From Salipiger bermudensis HTCC2601 (lineage in GTDB: Bacteria > Pseudomonadota > Alphaproteobacteria > Rhodobacterales > Rhodobacteraceae): 34,431 bases of DNA. Of this stretch, positions 8,243 to 16,573 are shown piece by piece (the stretch's first letter is position 1; each line of letters opens with the position of its first letter). A program made the position numbers and the translations under genes. Location of the stretch: positions 234,106 through 268,536 of the forward strand of contig NZ_DS022276.1 in assembly GCF_000153725.1 (NCBI RefSeq). Reading direction: 5' to 3'. The notes beneath the pieces were generated by a model. The model saw only the letters and a program-made list of their open reading frames with translations. It did no database searches and was not told the origin of the DNA.

Positions 8243-9073
8243 TCACGCCTTCACCTCCACCTCGACCCGGTAGCGCAGCCGCGCCGCCACGGGCGGGCCA
8301 TAATAGCCGCCCTCCACCGGCATGGTCTCCCCCTGCTCCGGCGCGGCGCATAACGCAACGTGCCCGTCGCGCACCCGCGTGCCATGGGTGGGATCGAATC
8401 CCTGCCATCCCGCCTGCCCCAGCCAGACCTCCGGCCAGGCATGCAGGTGGCGCTGCCCGTCGACGCTTTCGGCTTGCGCCTGATACCCGCTCACGAAGCG
8501 CGCCGGCAGCCCCATCAGGCGACAACAGGCGATGAACAGGACAGCGAGGTCCCGGCACGCGCCCTGCGCCCGCTCAAGCGTCTCCTGCGGGCTCTGGGCA
8601 TACCCGTCCTGCCGGATGCGCCGGTCGGTGCGCTGGTAGAGCGTAGCGGTCAGGAGCTCGAGAAACCCCATCGCGTCCCGGCCCGCCAGTTCGGCCAGAC
8701 CCTCGGCAAAGCGCCGCACCTCGGGGCCCGGATCGCGCCCCGTCAGGCATGCGTCCGGCGCATCGTCCCGGCGGGGCCACGGAAGGCGCGGCAAGCGCTG
8801 CGCCCCGGGCGGCGTGGCCTGCCGCGTTTCGATCTCGAACGCGCTATCGATGCGCAGCAGATCGCTTGCGCCCGGCCCGAATTCCACCAGCACCAGCGGG
8901 TTGCCGTGAGCGTCCACCTCTTCACGTATCATCGCGGGCTCCGGCAGGATCTCCAGCCCGCGGGACAGCACCCGGCCGCAATCACCGCGCGGCGTCAGCC
9001 GCAGCCTGTGTGCTGCCAGCACAACCGGCGTGTCGTAGCTGTAGATGGTTTCGTGACGGACCGAGAACCGCAT
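8243..9073 (-). CDS. Transglutaminase-like cysteine hydrolase family protein
   Basis: A 276-residue protein with the bacterial transglutaminase-like N-terminal domain (MRFSVRHETIYSYDTPV, then HRLRLTPRGD) followed by a transglutaminase core. The catalytic triad is visible: Cys in QGACRDLAVLF, His in HLHAWPEVWL, and Asp in GWQGFDPTHG. Proteins of this family are generally proteases or amidases and often sit beside alpha-E or circularly permuted ATP-grasp genes, which are absent here. There is no signal peptide. ATG 9073 has an AGGGAGGGGG ribosome site. It lies 97 nt downstream of trpF and is last in this minus-strand block. Substrate unknown. Confidence 0.88.
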   Translation of the reverse strand: MRFSVRHETIYSYDTPVVLAAHRLRLTPRGDCGRVLSRGLEILPEPAMIREEVDAHGNPLVLVEFGPGASDLLRIDSAFEIETRQATPPGAQRLPRLPWPRRDDAPDACLTGRDPGPEVRRFAEGLAELAGRDAMGFLELLTATLYQRTDRRIRQDGYAQSPQETLERAQGACRDLAVLFIACCRLMGLPARFVSGYQAQAESVDGQRHLHAWPEVWLGQAGWQGFDPTHGTRVRDGHVALCAAPEQGETMPVEGGYYGPPVAARLRYRVEVEVKA

Positions 9074-9170
9074 GGCGCCCCCTCCCTGGCTCGAACCAGA
9101 GAGAAGCACCGTTTCGCCGCCGGAGACCAGCCCCGACGCGGCCTCCGCGGCGCGGAGACGCAAGCGCCGC

Positions 9171-9842
9171 TCAGAGCCGCGGCACCGACACCGCCTCGGC
9201 CGCATCGCTGACCGCCTGCAGGAAGGCGCTGATGCGCGCGGCATCCTTCACGCCGGGCTCCGATTCGATCCCGGACGAGACATCCACCTGCCGCGCCCCG
9301 GTCATCGCGATGGCCTGCCCGACATTGGCCGGGGTCAGCCCCCCCGCGAGCATCCACGGACAGGGCCAGCGCCGCCCGGCGATCAGCCGCCAGTCGAAGG
9401 CCAGACCGTTGCCGCCCGGCAGCGCCGCGCCTTTCGGTGCCTTGGCATCGACGAGAATCTGGTCAGCCACCTTGCCGTAGTCGAGCAGCGCCGGCAGATC
9501 CGCCTCGCTCGCCACGCCCACCGCCTTCATCACCGGAAGCCCGTAGCGGGCCCGGATCTCCGCCACCCGGTCAACGCTCTCGCGTCCGTGCAGCTGCAAC
9601 ATGTCGAGCGGCACCTGCTCGAGGATCTCGTCGAGCAGCGCATCGTCGGCATTGACCACGAGACCGACCTTGGCAAGCCCCACCGGCGCTGTCAGCGCCA
9701 GCTCGCGCGCCTGCGACACGCTTACGTGCCGCGGGCTCTTGGGAAAGAACACGAAGCCCGCATAGCTCGCCCCGGCCTCGGCCGTGGCGACAACGTCCTC
9801 CGGCCGGGTGAGGCCGCAGATCTTGACGCGAATCTCGCTCAT
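9171..9842 (-). CDS. trpF: Phosphoribosylanthranilate isomerase
   Basis: TrpF converts N-(5-phosphoribosyl)anthranilate to CdRP in tryptophan synthesis. The 223-residue TIM barrel has the catalytic Cys in [12 protein letters not shown] (residue 9), the strand [26 protein letters not shown], and the phosphate-binding end [14 protein letters not shown] followed by VDVSSGIES with the catalytic Asp. ATG 9842 gives a standard N-terminus. It is separated from lapA by a repeat element, so it may have its own promoter. In many relatives trpB follows trpF; here a transglutaminase-like gene does. Confidence 0.96.
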   Translation of the reverse strand: MSEIRVKICGLTRPEDVVATAEAGASYAGFVFFPKSPRHVSVSQARELALTAPVGLAKVGLVVNADDALLDEILEQVPLDMLQLHGRESVDRVAEIRARYGLPVMKAVGVASEADLPALLDYGKVADQILVDAKAPKGAALPGGNGLAFDWRLIAGRRWPCPWMLAGGLTPANVGQAIAMTGARQVDVSSGIESEPGVKDAARISAFLQAVSDAAEAVSVPRL

Positions 9843-9871
9843 CACACCCCCGTCTCCGGCCAGCGCACGGC

Positions 9872-9942
9872 CCTGTCTTCTCTGGTTCAAAAATACCTCG
9901 GGGGAGTCGCAGCCCCGCTGCGACGGGGGCAGCGCCCCCTCC
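9872..9942 (-). repeat. Intergenic hairpin repeat, copy A
   Basis: The plus strand holds TTCTCTGGTTCAAAAATACC, then GTCGCAG/CTGCGAC (9906-9912 with 9918-9924, perfect 7 bp), then GGGGGC-AGC-GCCCCC (9925-9939). Read on the minus strand the order is GC hairpin, variable hairpin, TATTTTT tail. It sits between lapA and trpF, in the same direction as both. The T-rich tail could act as a terminator for lapA. Similar copies lie at 17977, 23217 and 27060. Confidence 0.75.
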
Positions 9943-10003
9943 GATCCGTTCCGCCAGGCGATGCGGCCGGGGACGCAGCGCGCCCCGGCGACTCAGATCG
10001 CCG

Positions 10004-10354
10004 TCAGGCGCTCTGGTCGAGGATCGCCAGGACCTCGTCCTTGTCCTTGTCGCGCTCGGCCTGGGTTTTCTTCAGCTCGCGCTCGAGCTTGCGGACCTCC
10101 GCCTTGCGCTCGGAGGCGGCGGCGCGGTGCTTGTGCTCGCGCAGCCACTCCCAGAAGAAGCCGATCAGCAGGCCAAACAGGATGCCGCCGAAGAACACGA
10201 GGAACAACGGCAGGCTCAGGGTCTGCTGGAACTCCAGCAGGGTCGCGATGTCGGGCGGCAGCAGCGTGAGCTCCACCATCGAGCGGTTGGCCATTGCGAT
10301 GGCCACGAGGACGATCGCGAGAACGCCCAGAAACGCATAGCGAATGTAACGCAT
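10004..10354 (-). CDS. lapA: LapA family (DUF1049) inner membrane protein
   Basis: A 116-residue membrane protein with two transmembrane helices: about residues 4-22 (YAFLGVLAIVLVAIAMAN) and 47-69 (LSLPLFLVFFGGILFGLLIG). The rest is a charged C-terminal coiled coil rich in Arg, Lys and Glu. This layout matches lipopolysaccharide assembly protein A domain proteins. In E. coli LapA works with LapB in control of LPS synthesis; here no lapB is adjacent, so the same role is only a possibility. It starts 9 nt after ihfB, the usual order in this group. Confidence 0.85.
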   Translation of the reverse strand: MRYIRYAFLGVLAIVLVAIAMANRSMVELTLLPPDIATLLEFQQTLSLPLFLVFFGGILFGLLIGFFWEWLREHKHRAAASERKAEVRKLERELKKTQAERDKDKDEVLAILDQSA

Positions 10355-10363
10355 GTTCTTGTC

Positions 10364-10645
10364 TTACTTTCCGTTCAGCCGGTCACGAAGCAGTTTGCCC
10401 GTCTTGAAGAATGGCACGTGCTTCTCCTCGACTTCAACCGCTTCTCCGGTGCGGGGGTTCCGCCCGAGCCGCGCATCGCGTTTCTTGACCGAGAAGGCAC
10501 CGAAACCGCGCAGTTCGACCCGGTCGCCCCGGGCCATGGCATTGGTGATCTCCTCGAAGATCGTGTTCACGATCCGCTCCACGTCCCGTTGGTAGAGATG
10601 CGGGTTCTCCTCCGCGATCTTCTGGATCAATTCAGACCTGATCAT
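10364..10645 (-). CDS. ihfB: Integration host factor subunit beta
   Basis: A 93-residue HU/IHF family DNA-bending protein. It forms a heterodimer with IhfA and bends specific sites in promoters, origins and recombination sites. The hallmark arm [20 protein letters not shown] is complete with the intercalating Pro, and [17 protein letters not shown] precedes it. The start [15 protein letters not shown] is typical for the beta subunit. ATG 10645 is preceded by a GAGGGGA site. In related genomes ihfB usually follows rpsA closely; here two unknown genes lie between. Confidence 0.97.
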   Translation of the reverse strand: MIRSELIQKIAEENPHLYQRDVERIVNTIFEEITNAMARGDRVELRGFGAFSVKKRDARLGRNPRTGEAVEVEEKHVPFFKTGKLLRDRLNGK

Positions 10646-10685
10646 CCTCGCACATCCCCTCACTGCGTCTTTTCGCGCTGTTCGA

Positions 10686-10715
10686 GTTCTACGACACTTC
10701 GCGCTCCCGCGCCAA
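10686..10715 (-). promoter_or_regulatory. Possible promoter for ihfB
   Basis: Minus strand TTGGCG (10715-10710), 18 nt spacer, TAGAAC (10691-10686). The predicted start near 10679 leaves about 33 nt of leader. The surrounding gap (10646-10860) holds no other gene I can support. Confidence 0.35.
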
Positions 10716-10860
10716 ATGGAAACCGGCCGATCACGCGGAAAAGCATTGGAAAGCAGCACTTTGTCAGCCCTGACCGCACGAAGAGGCCGATCATGGCCCC
10801 GGAGGCGCAATGCTGCACCGCGGAAACATCTCCGTTTCAAAATGCGATTCGCCTCGCCAT

Positions 10861-11286
10861 TCAGTCCCGCTCGGCGTCCTGCCCCTGCCCGAAGAGCGTC
10901 AGGAACAGGGTGGTGAAGAAGCCCCCGAAGGCGCTCTCCACCAGCGAGACCGCCGCCGGCAACAGGTCCTCGCTGCCGATGAATCCGGTCTCGTAGCTCC
11001 ACAGCACGAAGCCATTGCCGGCCACGTAGGCGACGAAGAGAATCGACATCAGCGCAAGGAACAGCCCGCTGACCTTGCGCCCGCGCGGCCCCTTCCCAAG
11101 CCCCACCGATTTCACCACCACGCCGACATAGATGCCGAAGACCGGCAGGAACACCGCGATGGTCGAGACATAGGTCTCGATCTTGGTGATCCGGCTCTGC
11201 AGGTAGACCGCGCAGAACGACACGAAGGCCACGTGAACGATGACGACCAGAAGGGCAAAGAGCGCCCGGGCGCTGCGCTGATACAT
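10861..11286 (-). CDS. Unknown four-helix membrane protein
   Basis: A 141-residue integral membrane protein that I do not recognise. Four hydrophobic segments are clear: about residues 7-29, 41-61, 73-97 and 108-131. Short basic loops ([13 protein letters not shown]) sit between helices 2 and 3. The C-terminus is short and polar (GQGQDAERD). No catalytic motif is visible. The ATG at 11286 lies one base after the TGA of the upstream secreted Cys-rich protein, so the two are almost certainly translated from one mRNA. Together they sit between rpsA and ihfB. A transporter or an anchor for the secreted partner are both guesses. Confidence 0.8.
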   Translation of the reverse strand: MYQRSARALFALLVVIVHVAFVSFCAVYLQSRITKIETYVSTIAVFLPVFGIYVGVVVKSVGLGKGPRGRKVSGLFLALMSILFVAYVAGNGFVLWSYETGFIGSEDLLPAAVSLVESAFGGFFTTLFLTLFGQGQDAERD

Positions 11287-11287
11287 C

Positions 11288-12265
11288 TCACTCGCCCCCG
11301 ATCCGGCCATCCTCGAGCGCGTCCGAGACCGCCGACATCAGCCCCTGCCGGAAGGCCGCGAAGCCGCCGTCGCGGTCGAGCGACTGGAAACCGTCCACCG
11401 GCTTGCGCCGGTCGCCGGGCCAACGCCGGATCGCGGTGATCGGCATGTCGACGCTCAGCTCGTAGAGATCGCCCGAGGGGTTGGTGGGGTAGAGCTCGAG
11501 ATAGGCCTCTTCCCAATGCCCTGCCCGCCCGGTCAGCGCGCCATCGGGGAACAGCAGCCGCGCCTTCAGACGGCCCCGCTCGGCGGTGACGGCGCAGGTC
11601 TGCCGGGCGGTGGTCTCGCAGGGCAGGCCGGTGGCGGTCTCGAGGGCGGCGACCAGCGGCGCCCGCAGCGGCAGCGCACCGGCGTCGCGGATGGCGGCGA
11701 ACTGCGGCGCTGTGAGGCGCAGCTGCGCCGGCATTGCCCCGGCCCCGATGCCACGGCGAATCGCGGCGATGTCATCGCCGCCCATCTGGCGCAGGGCAAC
11801 GACCACGTCGGCCTCGTATCCCGGAAGGGTCTTGCCGCAATAGGGCACGACCTCGCGGCCCTCGAGCTTTTCGGTCTGGCCATTGAAGCCGAACGGCGCG
11901 CCGTCCCCGCCCAGCGGATCGACATATTGGCGCTCGTACGGGTCGCCCGGGTCGCAGGGCGTCATGTCCTCCACCGGCAGCCGCGCCAGAAGCGTGCGCA
12001 TCTCCTCCTCGCGGCTTCGGGCCACCACGGCGATGACGGTGCCGGTCTCGCAACCGCCATCACCGCAGAGGAAGCTGCCGACGCACAGCTCCGACAGGCG
12101 GGGATCGTCGTAGATCTCGTTCCAGTGCCGCTCGCAGTAGCGTGCGGTGCGGTGCATGACCGCCGGATCGAAAGGCGTGATGTCGGAGAGCGACTGGGCG
12201 ATGCCGCAACTCGGAAGCGCAAGGCACAGCGCGGCGGCAAAAGGACGGATTGAAAGATCGGGCAT
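11288..12265 (-). CDS. Unknown secreted Cys-rich protein
   Basis: A 325-residue protein with an N-terminal signal sequence (IRPFAAALCLALPSCGIAQS). Cleavage after AQS is most likely; the LPSC segment is a poor lipobox because of the Pro. The mature part has eight cysteines, an even number that suggests four disulfides in the periplasm. Four of them are clustered in the first third (RYC, ELC, FLC, GGC). No enzymatic motif is recognisable. It starts 151 nt after rpsA, beyond the rpsA terminator, and is coupled to the four-helix membrane protein that follows. The frame extends upstream to a TTG, but ATG 12265 leads directly into the signal peptide. Confidence 0.8.
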   Translation of the reverse strand: MPDLSIRPFAAALCLALPSCGIAQSLSDITPFDPAVMHRTARYCERHWNEIYDDPRLSELCVGSFLCGDGGCETGTVIAVVARSREEEMRTLLARLPVEDMTPCDPGDPYERQYVDPLGGDGAPFGFNGQTEKLEGREVVPYCGKTLPGYEADVVVALRQMGGDDIAAIRRGIGAGAMPAQLRLTAPQFAAIRDAGALPLRAPLVAALETATGLPCETTARQTCAVTAERGRLKARLLFPDGALTGRAGHWEEAYLELYPTNPSGDLYELSVDMPITAIRRWPGDRRKPVDGFQSLDRDGGFAAFRQGLMSAVSDALEDGRIGGE

Positions 12266-12360
12266 GGCGCAATGACTTGGCGGAACAATGCCTTGACCCT
12301 GCGCGCGCAACCCAAGGCTGTCAAGGAACCATGCAAGTCCCGGCGCCCAAGATGCAAGAA

Positions 12361-12386
12361 GCCCCGCCGGATCGCTCCGGCGGGGC
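12361..12386 (-). terminator. Rho-independent terminator of rpsA
   Basis: GCCCCGCCGG (12361-12370) pairs perfectly over 10 bp with CCGGCGGGGC (12377-12386) across a 6 nt loop. On the minus strand it is followed by TTCTT. It lies 31 nt after the rpsA stop. Confidence 0.85.
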
Positions 12387-12416
12387 CAATCTCTTCAGCG
12401 CGTCAGCGCCTCAGGC

Positions 12417-14093
12417 TCAGTTGTCGCCCTTGAGAGCTGCGCCGAGGATGTCGCCGAGCGATGCGCCGGAGTCGGAGGAACCGTACTGTTCCACGGCTTC
12501 CTTCTCTTCGGCGATCTCGCGTGCCTTGATCGACAGGCCCAGACGACGGGTCTTGCTGTCGATGTTGGTGACGCGGACGTCCACCTTGTCGCCCACCGAG
12601 AAGCGCTCGGGGCGCTGCTCTGCGCGGTCGCGCGACAGGTCGGAGCGGCGGATGAAGGACTTCATGCCCTCGTATTCCACCTCGATACCGCCATCTTCGA
12701 TCGCGGTGACCTCGACGGTCACGATCGAGCCGCGCTTCACGCCGCCAACCGCGTCAGCGAACTTGTCGCCGCCGAGTGCCTTGATCGAGAGCGAGATACG
12801 CTCCTTGTCGGTGTCCACTTCGGTGACCACGGCCTGAACCACGTCGCCCTTGCGGTACTCCTGGATGGCTTCCTCGCCGCGCTGGTCCCAGCTGAGGTCG
12901 GAGAGGTGCACCATGCCGTCGATCTCGCCGTCGAGACCGATGAACAGGCCAAACTCGGTGATGTTCTTGACCTCGCCCTCGACCTGCGTGCCCTCGGGGT
13001 GGGTCTCGGAGAAGACTTCCCACGGGTTGCGCATGGTCTGCTTGAGGCCGAGCGACACGCGGCGCTTGGCCGGGTCGATCTCGAGCACCATGACGTCGAC
13101 TTCCTGGCTGGTCGAGACGATCTTGCCGGGGTGCACGTTCTTCTTGGTCCAGGACATTTCGGACACGTGAACGAGGCCCTCGACACCCGGCTCCAGCTCC
13201 ACGAATGCACCGTAATCGGTGATGTTCGTGACGCGGCCCTTGTGGACCGAAGCCAGCGGGTACTTGACCGCAACCAGATCCCACGGGTCTTCCTGCAGCT
13301 GCTTCATGCCGAGGGAGATACGGTGGGTTTCCTTGTTGATCTTGATGACCTGGACCTTCACGGTCTCGCCGATCGACAGGATCTCGGAGGGGTGGTTGAC
13401 GCGGCGCCATGCCATGTCGGTGACGTGCAGCAGGCCGTCCACGCCGCCCAGATCGACGAACGCACCGTACTCGGTGATGTTCTTGACCACGCCGTCGACC
13501 GTCTGGCCTTCGGACAGGTTGGCGATGACTTCCGCACGCTGCTCGGCGCGGCTCTCTTCGAGGATCGCACGACGCGAGACAACGATGTTGCCACGGCGAC
13601 GGTCCATCTTGAGGATCTGGAACGGCTGCTTGAGACCCATGAGCGGGCCAGCATCGCGCACCGGGCGCACGTCGACCTGCGAACCCGGCAGGAACGCAAC
13701 CGCGCCGCCGAGGTCGACGGTGAAGCCACCCTTGACGCGGCCGAAGATCGCACCTTCGACGCGGGCGTCGTCGGCATAGGCCTTCTCGAGACGGTCCCAT
13801 GCCTCTTCGCGGCGGGCCATCTCACGGGAAATCACGGCTTCGCCGCGGGCGTTCTCGGCCGCGCGGAGGAAGACTTCCACTTCGTCACCAACGGTGATCT
13901 CGGGAGCTTCGCCGGGATTTGCGAATTCTTTCAGATCGACGCGGCCTTCCATCTTGTAGCCGACATCGATGATGGCCTGGCCCGCTTCGATCGCGATGAC
14001 CTTGCCTTTGACAACCGAACCTTCGTCCGGGGTGTCCATTTCGAGGCTTTCATTAAGGAGGGCCTCGAATTCCTCCATGGTCGAATTAGCCAT
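12417..14093 (-). CDS. rpsA: 30S ribosomal protein S1
   Basis: S1 recruits structured mRNAs to the small ribosomal subunit. The 558-residue protein consists of six S1 (OB-fold) repeats at about 22-90, 106-172, 190-260, 275-347, 362-434 and 450-522. The repeated blocks NITEYGAFVDLGGVDGLLHV, NITDYGAFVELEPGVEGLVH and NITEFGLFIGLDGEIDGMVH are clear. Length and domain count match the E. coli protein. Codon use is smoother than in neighbours, as expected for a highly expressed gene. It has its own promoter, a long structured leader and a strong terminator. ATG 14093 begins MANSTMEEFEALL, a usual alphaproteobacterial start. Confidence 0.98.
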   Translation of the reverse strand: MANSTMEEFEALLNESLEMDTPDEGSVVKGKVIAIEAGQAIIDVGYKMEGRVDLKEFANPGEAPEITVGDEVEVFLRAAENARGEAVISREMARREEAWDRLEKAYADDARVEGAIFGRVKGGFTVDLGGAVAFLPGSQVDVRPVRDAGPLMGLKQPFQILKMDRRRGNIVVSRRAILEESRAEQRAEVIANLSEGQTVDGVVKNITEYGAFVDLGGVDGLLHVTDMAWRRVNHPSEILSIGETVKVQVIKINKETHRISLGMKQLQEDPWDLVAVKYPLASVHKGRVTNITDYGAFVELEPGVEGLVHVSEMSWTKKNVHPGKIVSTSQEVDVMVLEIDPAKRRVSLGLKQTMRNPWEVFSETHPEGTQVEGEVKNITEFGLFIGLDGEIDGMVHLSDLSWDQRGEEAIQEYRKGDVVQAVVTEVDTDKERISLSIKALGGDKFADAVGGVKRGSIVTVEVTAIEDGGIEVEYEGMKSFIRRSDLSRDRAEQRPERFSVGDKVDVRVTNIDSKTRRLGLSIKAREIAEEKEAVEQYGSSDSGASLGDILGAALKGDN

Positions 14094-14270
14094 GTGGCGT
14101 TCTGTTCCTTTACAACGGTTTTCTGGCCGGGCGGTTGTCTCCGCCGGTCTTGGCTGTCCCCCACTGAAAGCAGGCAACGTTGGTCGGTCCTGGCGCTACA
14201 AAACAAAGAGGGCCGGTGTGATTCCGACCCTGCTCACCTCCCTGTCCGCAGCTTTGCGCCTGTCTTGACG
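14093..14270 (-). other. Structured rpsA 5' leader, candidate cis-regulatory RNA
   Basis: If transcription starts near 14270, the leader is about 177 nt. On the minus strand it first forms a 7-bp hairpin (GGGTCGG/CCGGCCC, 14230-14210, loop AATCACA, one G-U pair). A T-rich run, TCTTTGTTTTGT (14209-14198), follows at once, which is the shape of an intrinsic terminator. A second hairpin (CCGGCGG with CCGCCCGG, 14147-14127) lies closer to the gene. In E. coli S1 represses its own translation through the rpsA leader. This leader could attenuate transcription or bind S1; both are inference. Confidence 0.45.
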
Positions 14271-14401
14271 TCGCGCGATATACGCCGATGCGCCCGCCGG
14301 ATCAAGCCCCGAGCGGCCGCAAACCCCGCTCTGGCAGGGTTTCGCGGCGTTTTCCCCGCCGCGAGGCAGGTCCGAACGGCCTCGTGGAGCCGTCCGGCGA
14401 C
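14094..14401. other. Gap between aldo/keto reductase and rpsA
   Basis: No gene is supported in this 308 nt stretch. It holds the rpsA leader, the rpsA promoter and two further hairpins behind the reductase gene: CGCGGCG/CGCCGCG (14343-14349 with 14357-14363, perfect 7 bp) and AAACCC/GGGTTT with an inner GC pair (14321-14342). These probably form the 3' end of the upstream operon. Confidence 0.6.
14277..14305 (-). promoter_or_regulatory. rpsA: Strong predicted promoter of rpsA
   Basis: Minus strand TTGATC (14305-14300), a 17 nt spacer, TATATC (14282-14277). This is one of the best sigma70 matches in the window and fits a highly expressed ribosomal gene. Confidence 0.6.
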
Positions 14402-15394
14402 TCAGCTGTAATTCTCCGGCCCGATCCACTGCGTCCGCGAATAGCGGTCGCCATGGCACCAGCCGACGGGCAGCACCGCCTCGATGCGGCCCATATCCTC
14501 GGCGGTCAGGCTGGCCTCGGCCCCCTGCACCAGCTCGCGGAAATGGCTGACCGAGCGGGTGCCGGGGATCGGCAGCACGTGATCGCCCCTGTGCAGCGCC
14601 CAGGCGATGGCGAGACCGGCGGCGCTCAGTCCCATCTCGGCAGCGAGCGCCCGGAAGCCCGCCACGATCTCGAGGTTGCGGGTGTAGTTCGGTTCCATCA
14701 TCCGCGGATTGCTGGCGAGGAACGGGTTGCCGGCGATGCGCTCGCGGTCGATCGGATGATCGGTGAGAAGCGAACGCCCCACGGGCGAGAACGCCACCAG
14801 CGCCACGCCGAGCTCGGCGCAGGCCTGCACCATGCCCATCTCGGGCAGCCGGGTGGCGAGCGAGTATTCCGCCTGCACCGCCGCGACCGGGTGCTCGGCA
14901 TGGGCCAGCCGCAGCGTCGAGGGCGCGATCTCGGAAAAGCCGATGCTGCGACATTTGCCCTTCTCGACCAGCCGCCCCATGGTGCCGGCCACCTCTTCGG
15001 CAGGGATCTCGGCCTGGTAGCGGTGCACGTAGAACAGATCGACGCAGTCGATCCCCAGACGCTCGAGCGAGGCGTCGAGCTCGACCTCCATATGCGCCAG
15101 CGAGTTGTCAAACCGGCGATTGCCCTCGGCGTCGCGGGTGATGCCCGCCTTGGTCGCGATGTGCAGCCCCTCGCGCGCGCCGGGGTTGGCACGCAGCCAC
15201 GCCCCGATGGCGCGCTCCGAGCGCCCCATGCCATAGACGTTCGAGGTGTCGATATGGCGCACACCCAGCTCGTGGGCGAGATCGAGGATCGCCTGCGAGT
15301 TCTCCTCCGTGGTGGCGCCGTAGAAATCCGCGAACGACATCGCCCCGATCCCGAGGCAGGAGGTCTCGAGCGCCCCGATTTTCCGTGTCTTCAT
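14402..15394 (-). CDS. Aldo/keto reductase family oxidoreductase
   Basis: A 330-residue NADPH-dependent aldo/keto reductase with a TIM-barrel fold. The catalytic tetrad is visible: Asp49 and Tyr54 in [10 protein letters not shown], Lys in HIATKAGI, and His in LFYVHRYQ. The cofactor-binding end is [17 protein letters not shown]. The N-terminus [13 protein letters not shown] is typical of the AKR13/YajO-like group that acts on small aldehydes. The substrate cannot be assigned. Its ATG overlaps the TGA of cmk (ATGA), so it is translationally coupled to cmk. Many relatives have cmk followed directly by rpsA, so this gene appears to be a local insertion. Confidence 0.92.
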   Translation of the reverse strand: MKTRKIGALETSCLGIGAMSFADFYGATTEENSQAILDLAHELGVRHIDTSNVYGMGRSERAIGAWLRANPGAREGLHIATKAGITRDAEGNRRFDNSLAHMEVELDASLERLGIDCVDLFYVHRYQAEIPAEEVAGTMGRLVEKGKCRSIGFSEIAPSTLRLAHAEHPVAAVQAEYSLATRLPEMGMVQACAELGVALVAFSPVGRSLLTDHPIDRERIAGNPFLASNPRMMEPNYTRNLEIVAGFRALAAEMGLSAAGLAIAWALHRGDHVLPIPGTRSVSHFRELVQGAEASLTAEDMGRIEAVLPVGWCHGDRYSRTQWIGPENYS

Positions 15395-16014
15395 GCCGTG
15401 TCTCCGTCCTTGCGTTTGGCCGCGACCACGGCGATGGCCTGCGCCACCGCTGCGTCGATATCCAACGTAGATGTGTCGAGGATCACCGCGTCCTCGGCCG
15501 GGCGCAGGGGGGCGTCCGAGCGCGTGGCGTCGCGGTGGTCGCGCTCCTTGGTGTCTGCCAGCACGGTTTCGTAATCGGTCTCCGCCCCGCCGGCGTACAG
15601 CTCAGCGTAGCGCCGCCGTGCCCGCACCTCGGCGCTGGCGGTGACAAAGAGCTTGGCCTCAGCCTCGGGGCAGATCACCGTGCCGATGTCGCGACCGTCG
15701 AGCACCGCGCCCCCGGCGCGCCGGGCATAGGCGCGCTGGAAATCGACCAGTGCCGACCGCACCTCGGGGATCGCCGCCACCTTGCTCGCCGCCTGCGCCA
15801 CGTCGGCGGTGCGCAGGCCCTCGGCCTCGAGGTCCTCTGCCACCAGCGCCAGCGCCGCCTCGATGGGCTCGACCCCGTCGAGCATGCGCTTGCCCACGGC
15901 GCGGTAGAGCAGCCCGGTGTCGAGATGCCCGACGCCGAAATGCGCCGCGACGGCCTTGCTGATGGTGCCCTTGCCGGCGGCTGCCGGCCCGTCGATGGCG
16001 ATGGTGAAGCTCAT
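15391..16014 (-). CDS. cmk: Cytidylate kinase
   Basis: Cmk phosphorylates CMP and dCMP to the diphosphates with ATP in the cytoplasm. The 207-residue protein starts with the P-loop [13 protein letters not shown], followed by [12 protein letters not shown], then [20 protein letters not shown] and [15 protein letters not shown], all standard for the family. The start at 16014 is supported by an AAGGAGG site 7 nt before the ATG. It follows the membrane protein gene by 52 nt and overlaps the reductase by 4 nt. An aroA-cmk-rpsA order is a common arrangement in alphaproteobacteria. Confidence 0.97.
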   Translation of the reverse strand: MSFTIAIDGPAAAGKGTISKAVAAHFGVGHLDTGLLYRAVGKRMLDGVEPIEAALALVAEDLEAEGLRTADVAQAASKVAAIPEVRSALVDFQRAYARRAGGAVLDGRDIGTVICPEAEAKLFVTASAEVRARRRYAELYAGGAETDYETVLADTKERDHRDATRSDAPLRPAEDAVILDTSTLDIDAAVAQAIAVVAAKRKDGDTA

Positions 16015-16066
16015 GGCACTGCCTCCTTGATGCGTCCCGCCGTTATGGCGAGCGCGGCCGGGGGCT

Positions 16067-16573
16067 TCAACCCTGGCGCCGCTCCAACCACCACAGCCGG
16101 GCAAGCAGACCAAGCGACAGCGCCGCGAAGCCGGTCTTCAGCCGGGTGAACAGCGCCGCCCACTCCGCCAGAAGCGGCAGGAACTGTTCCGGCCCGCGCA
16201 GCAGCAGTTCGCGCACCGTCACCCCCTCGGCCCAGTCGGCCCCGAGATAGGCCGCCACCGGCAAGAGCAGCAGCGCCCGCAGCCAGAGGGGCCTGCCCCG
16301 GCTGAACCGCAGCAGCCCGAGCGCCAGCAGAAGCGCGAAACTCCACATGAAGCCCGTGTCGAGCCACCGCATCTCGAGCAGGTAAACCGCGCGCCCGCGT
16401 CCCTCGAGCGCGGCCACATAGGCCTGCGCCGCCTCCGCCGAGAAGCCCAGGAGCCGCATGTCGAGCGGCATCAGCCCGCCCGCTGCCGGGATCAGCACCT
16501 TGCCCGCATACCACCACATCAGCAGCAGCATCGCCGCGGCGAAGGCCGCGAGAGGCGGCAGAAGGCGGCGCAT
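16067..16573 (-). CDS. Conserved four-helix membrane protein next to aroA
   Basis: A 168-residue integral membrane protein of unknown function. Hydrophobic segments lie at about residues 4-24, 71-91, 96-116 and 138-163. A polar loop with [14 protein letters not shown] separates helices 1 and 2. Helix 3 ends in GADWAEG, an acidic motif within the membrane border. No enzymatic signature is seen. Its ATG shares one base with the aroA stop (TGATG), so it is translated with aroA. It lies between aroA and cmk and is the least known member of this operon. Confidence 0.82.
   Translation of the reverse strand: MRRLLPPLAAFAAAMLLLMWWYAGKVLIPAAGGLMPLDMRLLGFSAEAAQAYVAALEGRGRAVYLLEMRWLDTGFMWSFALLLALGLLRFSRGRPLWLRALLLLPVAAYLGADWAEGVTVRELLLRGPEQFLPLLAEWAALFTRLKTGFAALSLGLLARLWWLERRQG

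Noticed and set aside
9093-9106. Fifth full copy of the hairpin repeat
   Set aside because: Only the GAACCAGAG tail is present, without hairpins, so it is a fragment at best.
11288-12310. The secreted Cys-rich protein as a lipoprotein or with a longer N-terminus
   Set aside because: LPSC has Pro at -2, unfavourable for a lipobox, and the upstream TTG start adds 15 residues before the signal peptide.
12906-14411. 501-codon open frame on the plus strand opposite rpsA
   Set aside because: It is a mirror of a highly expressed GC-rich gene; the translation is His/Asp/Val-rich without any family motif, and no start signal supports it.
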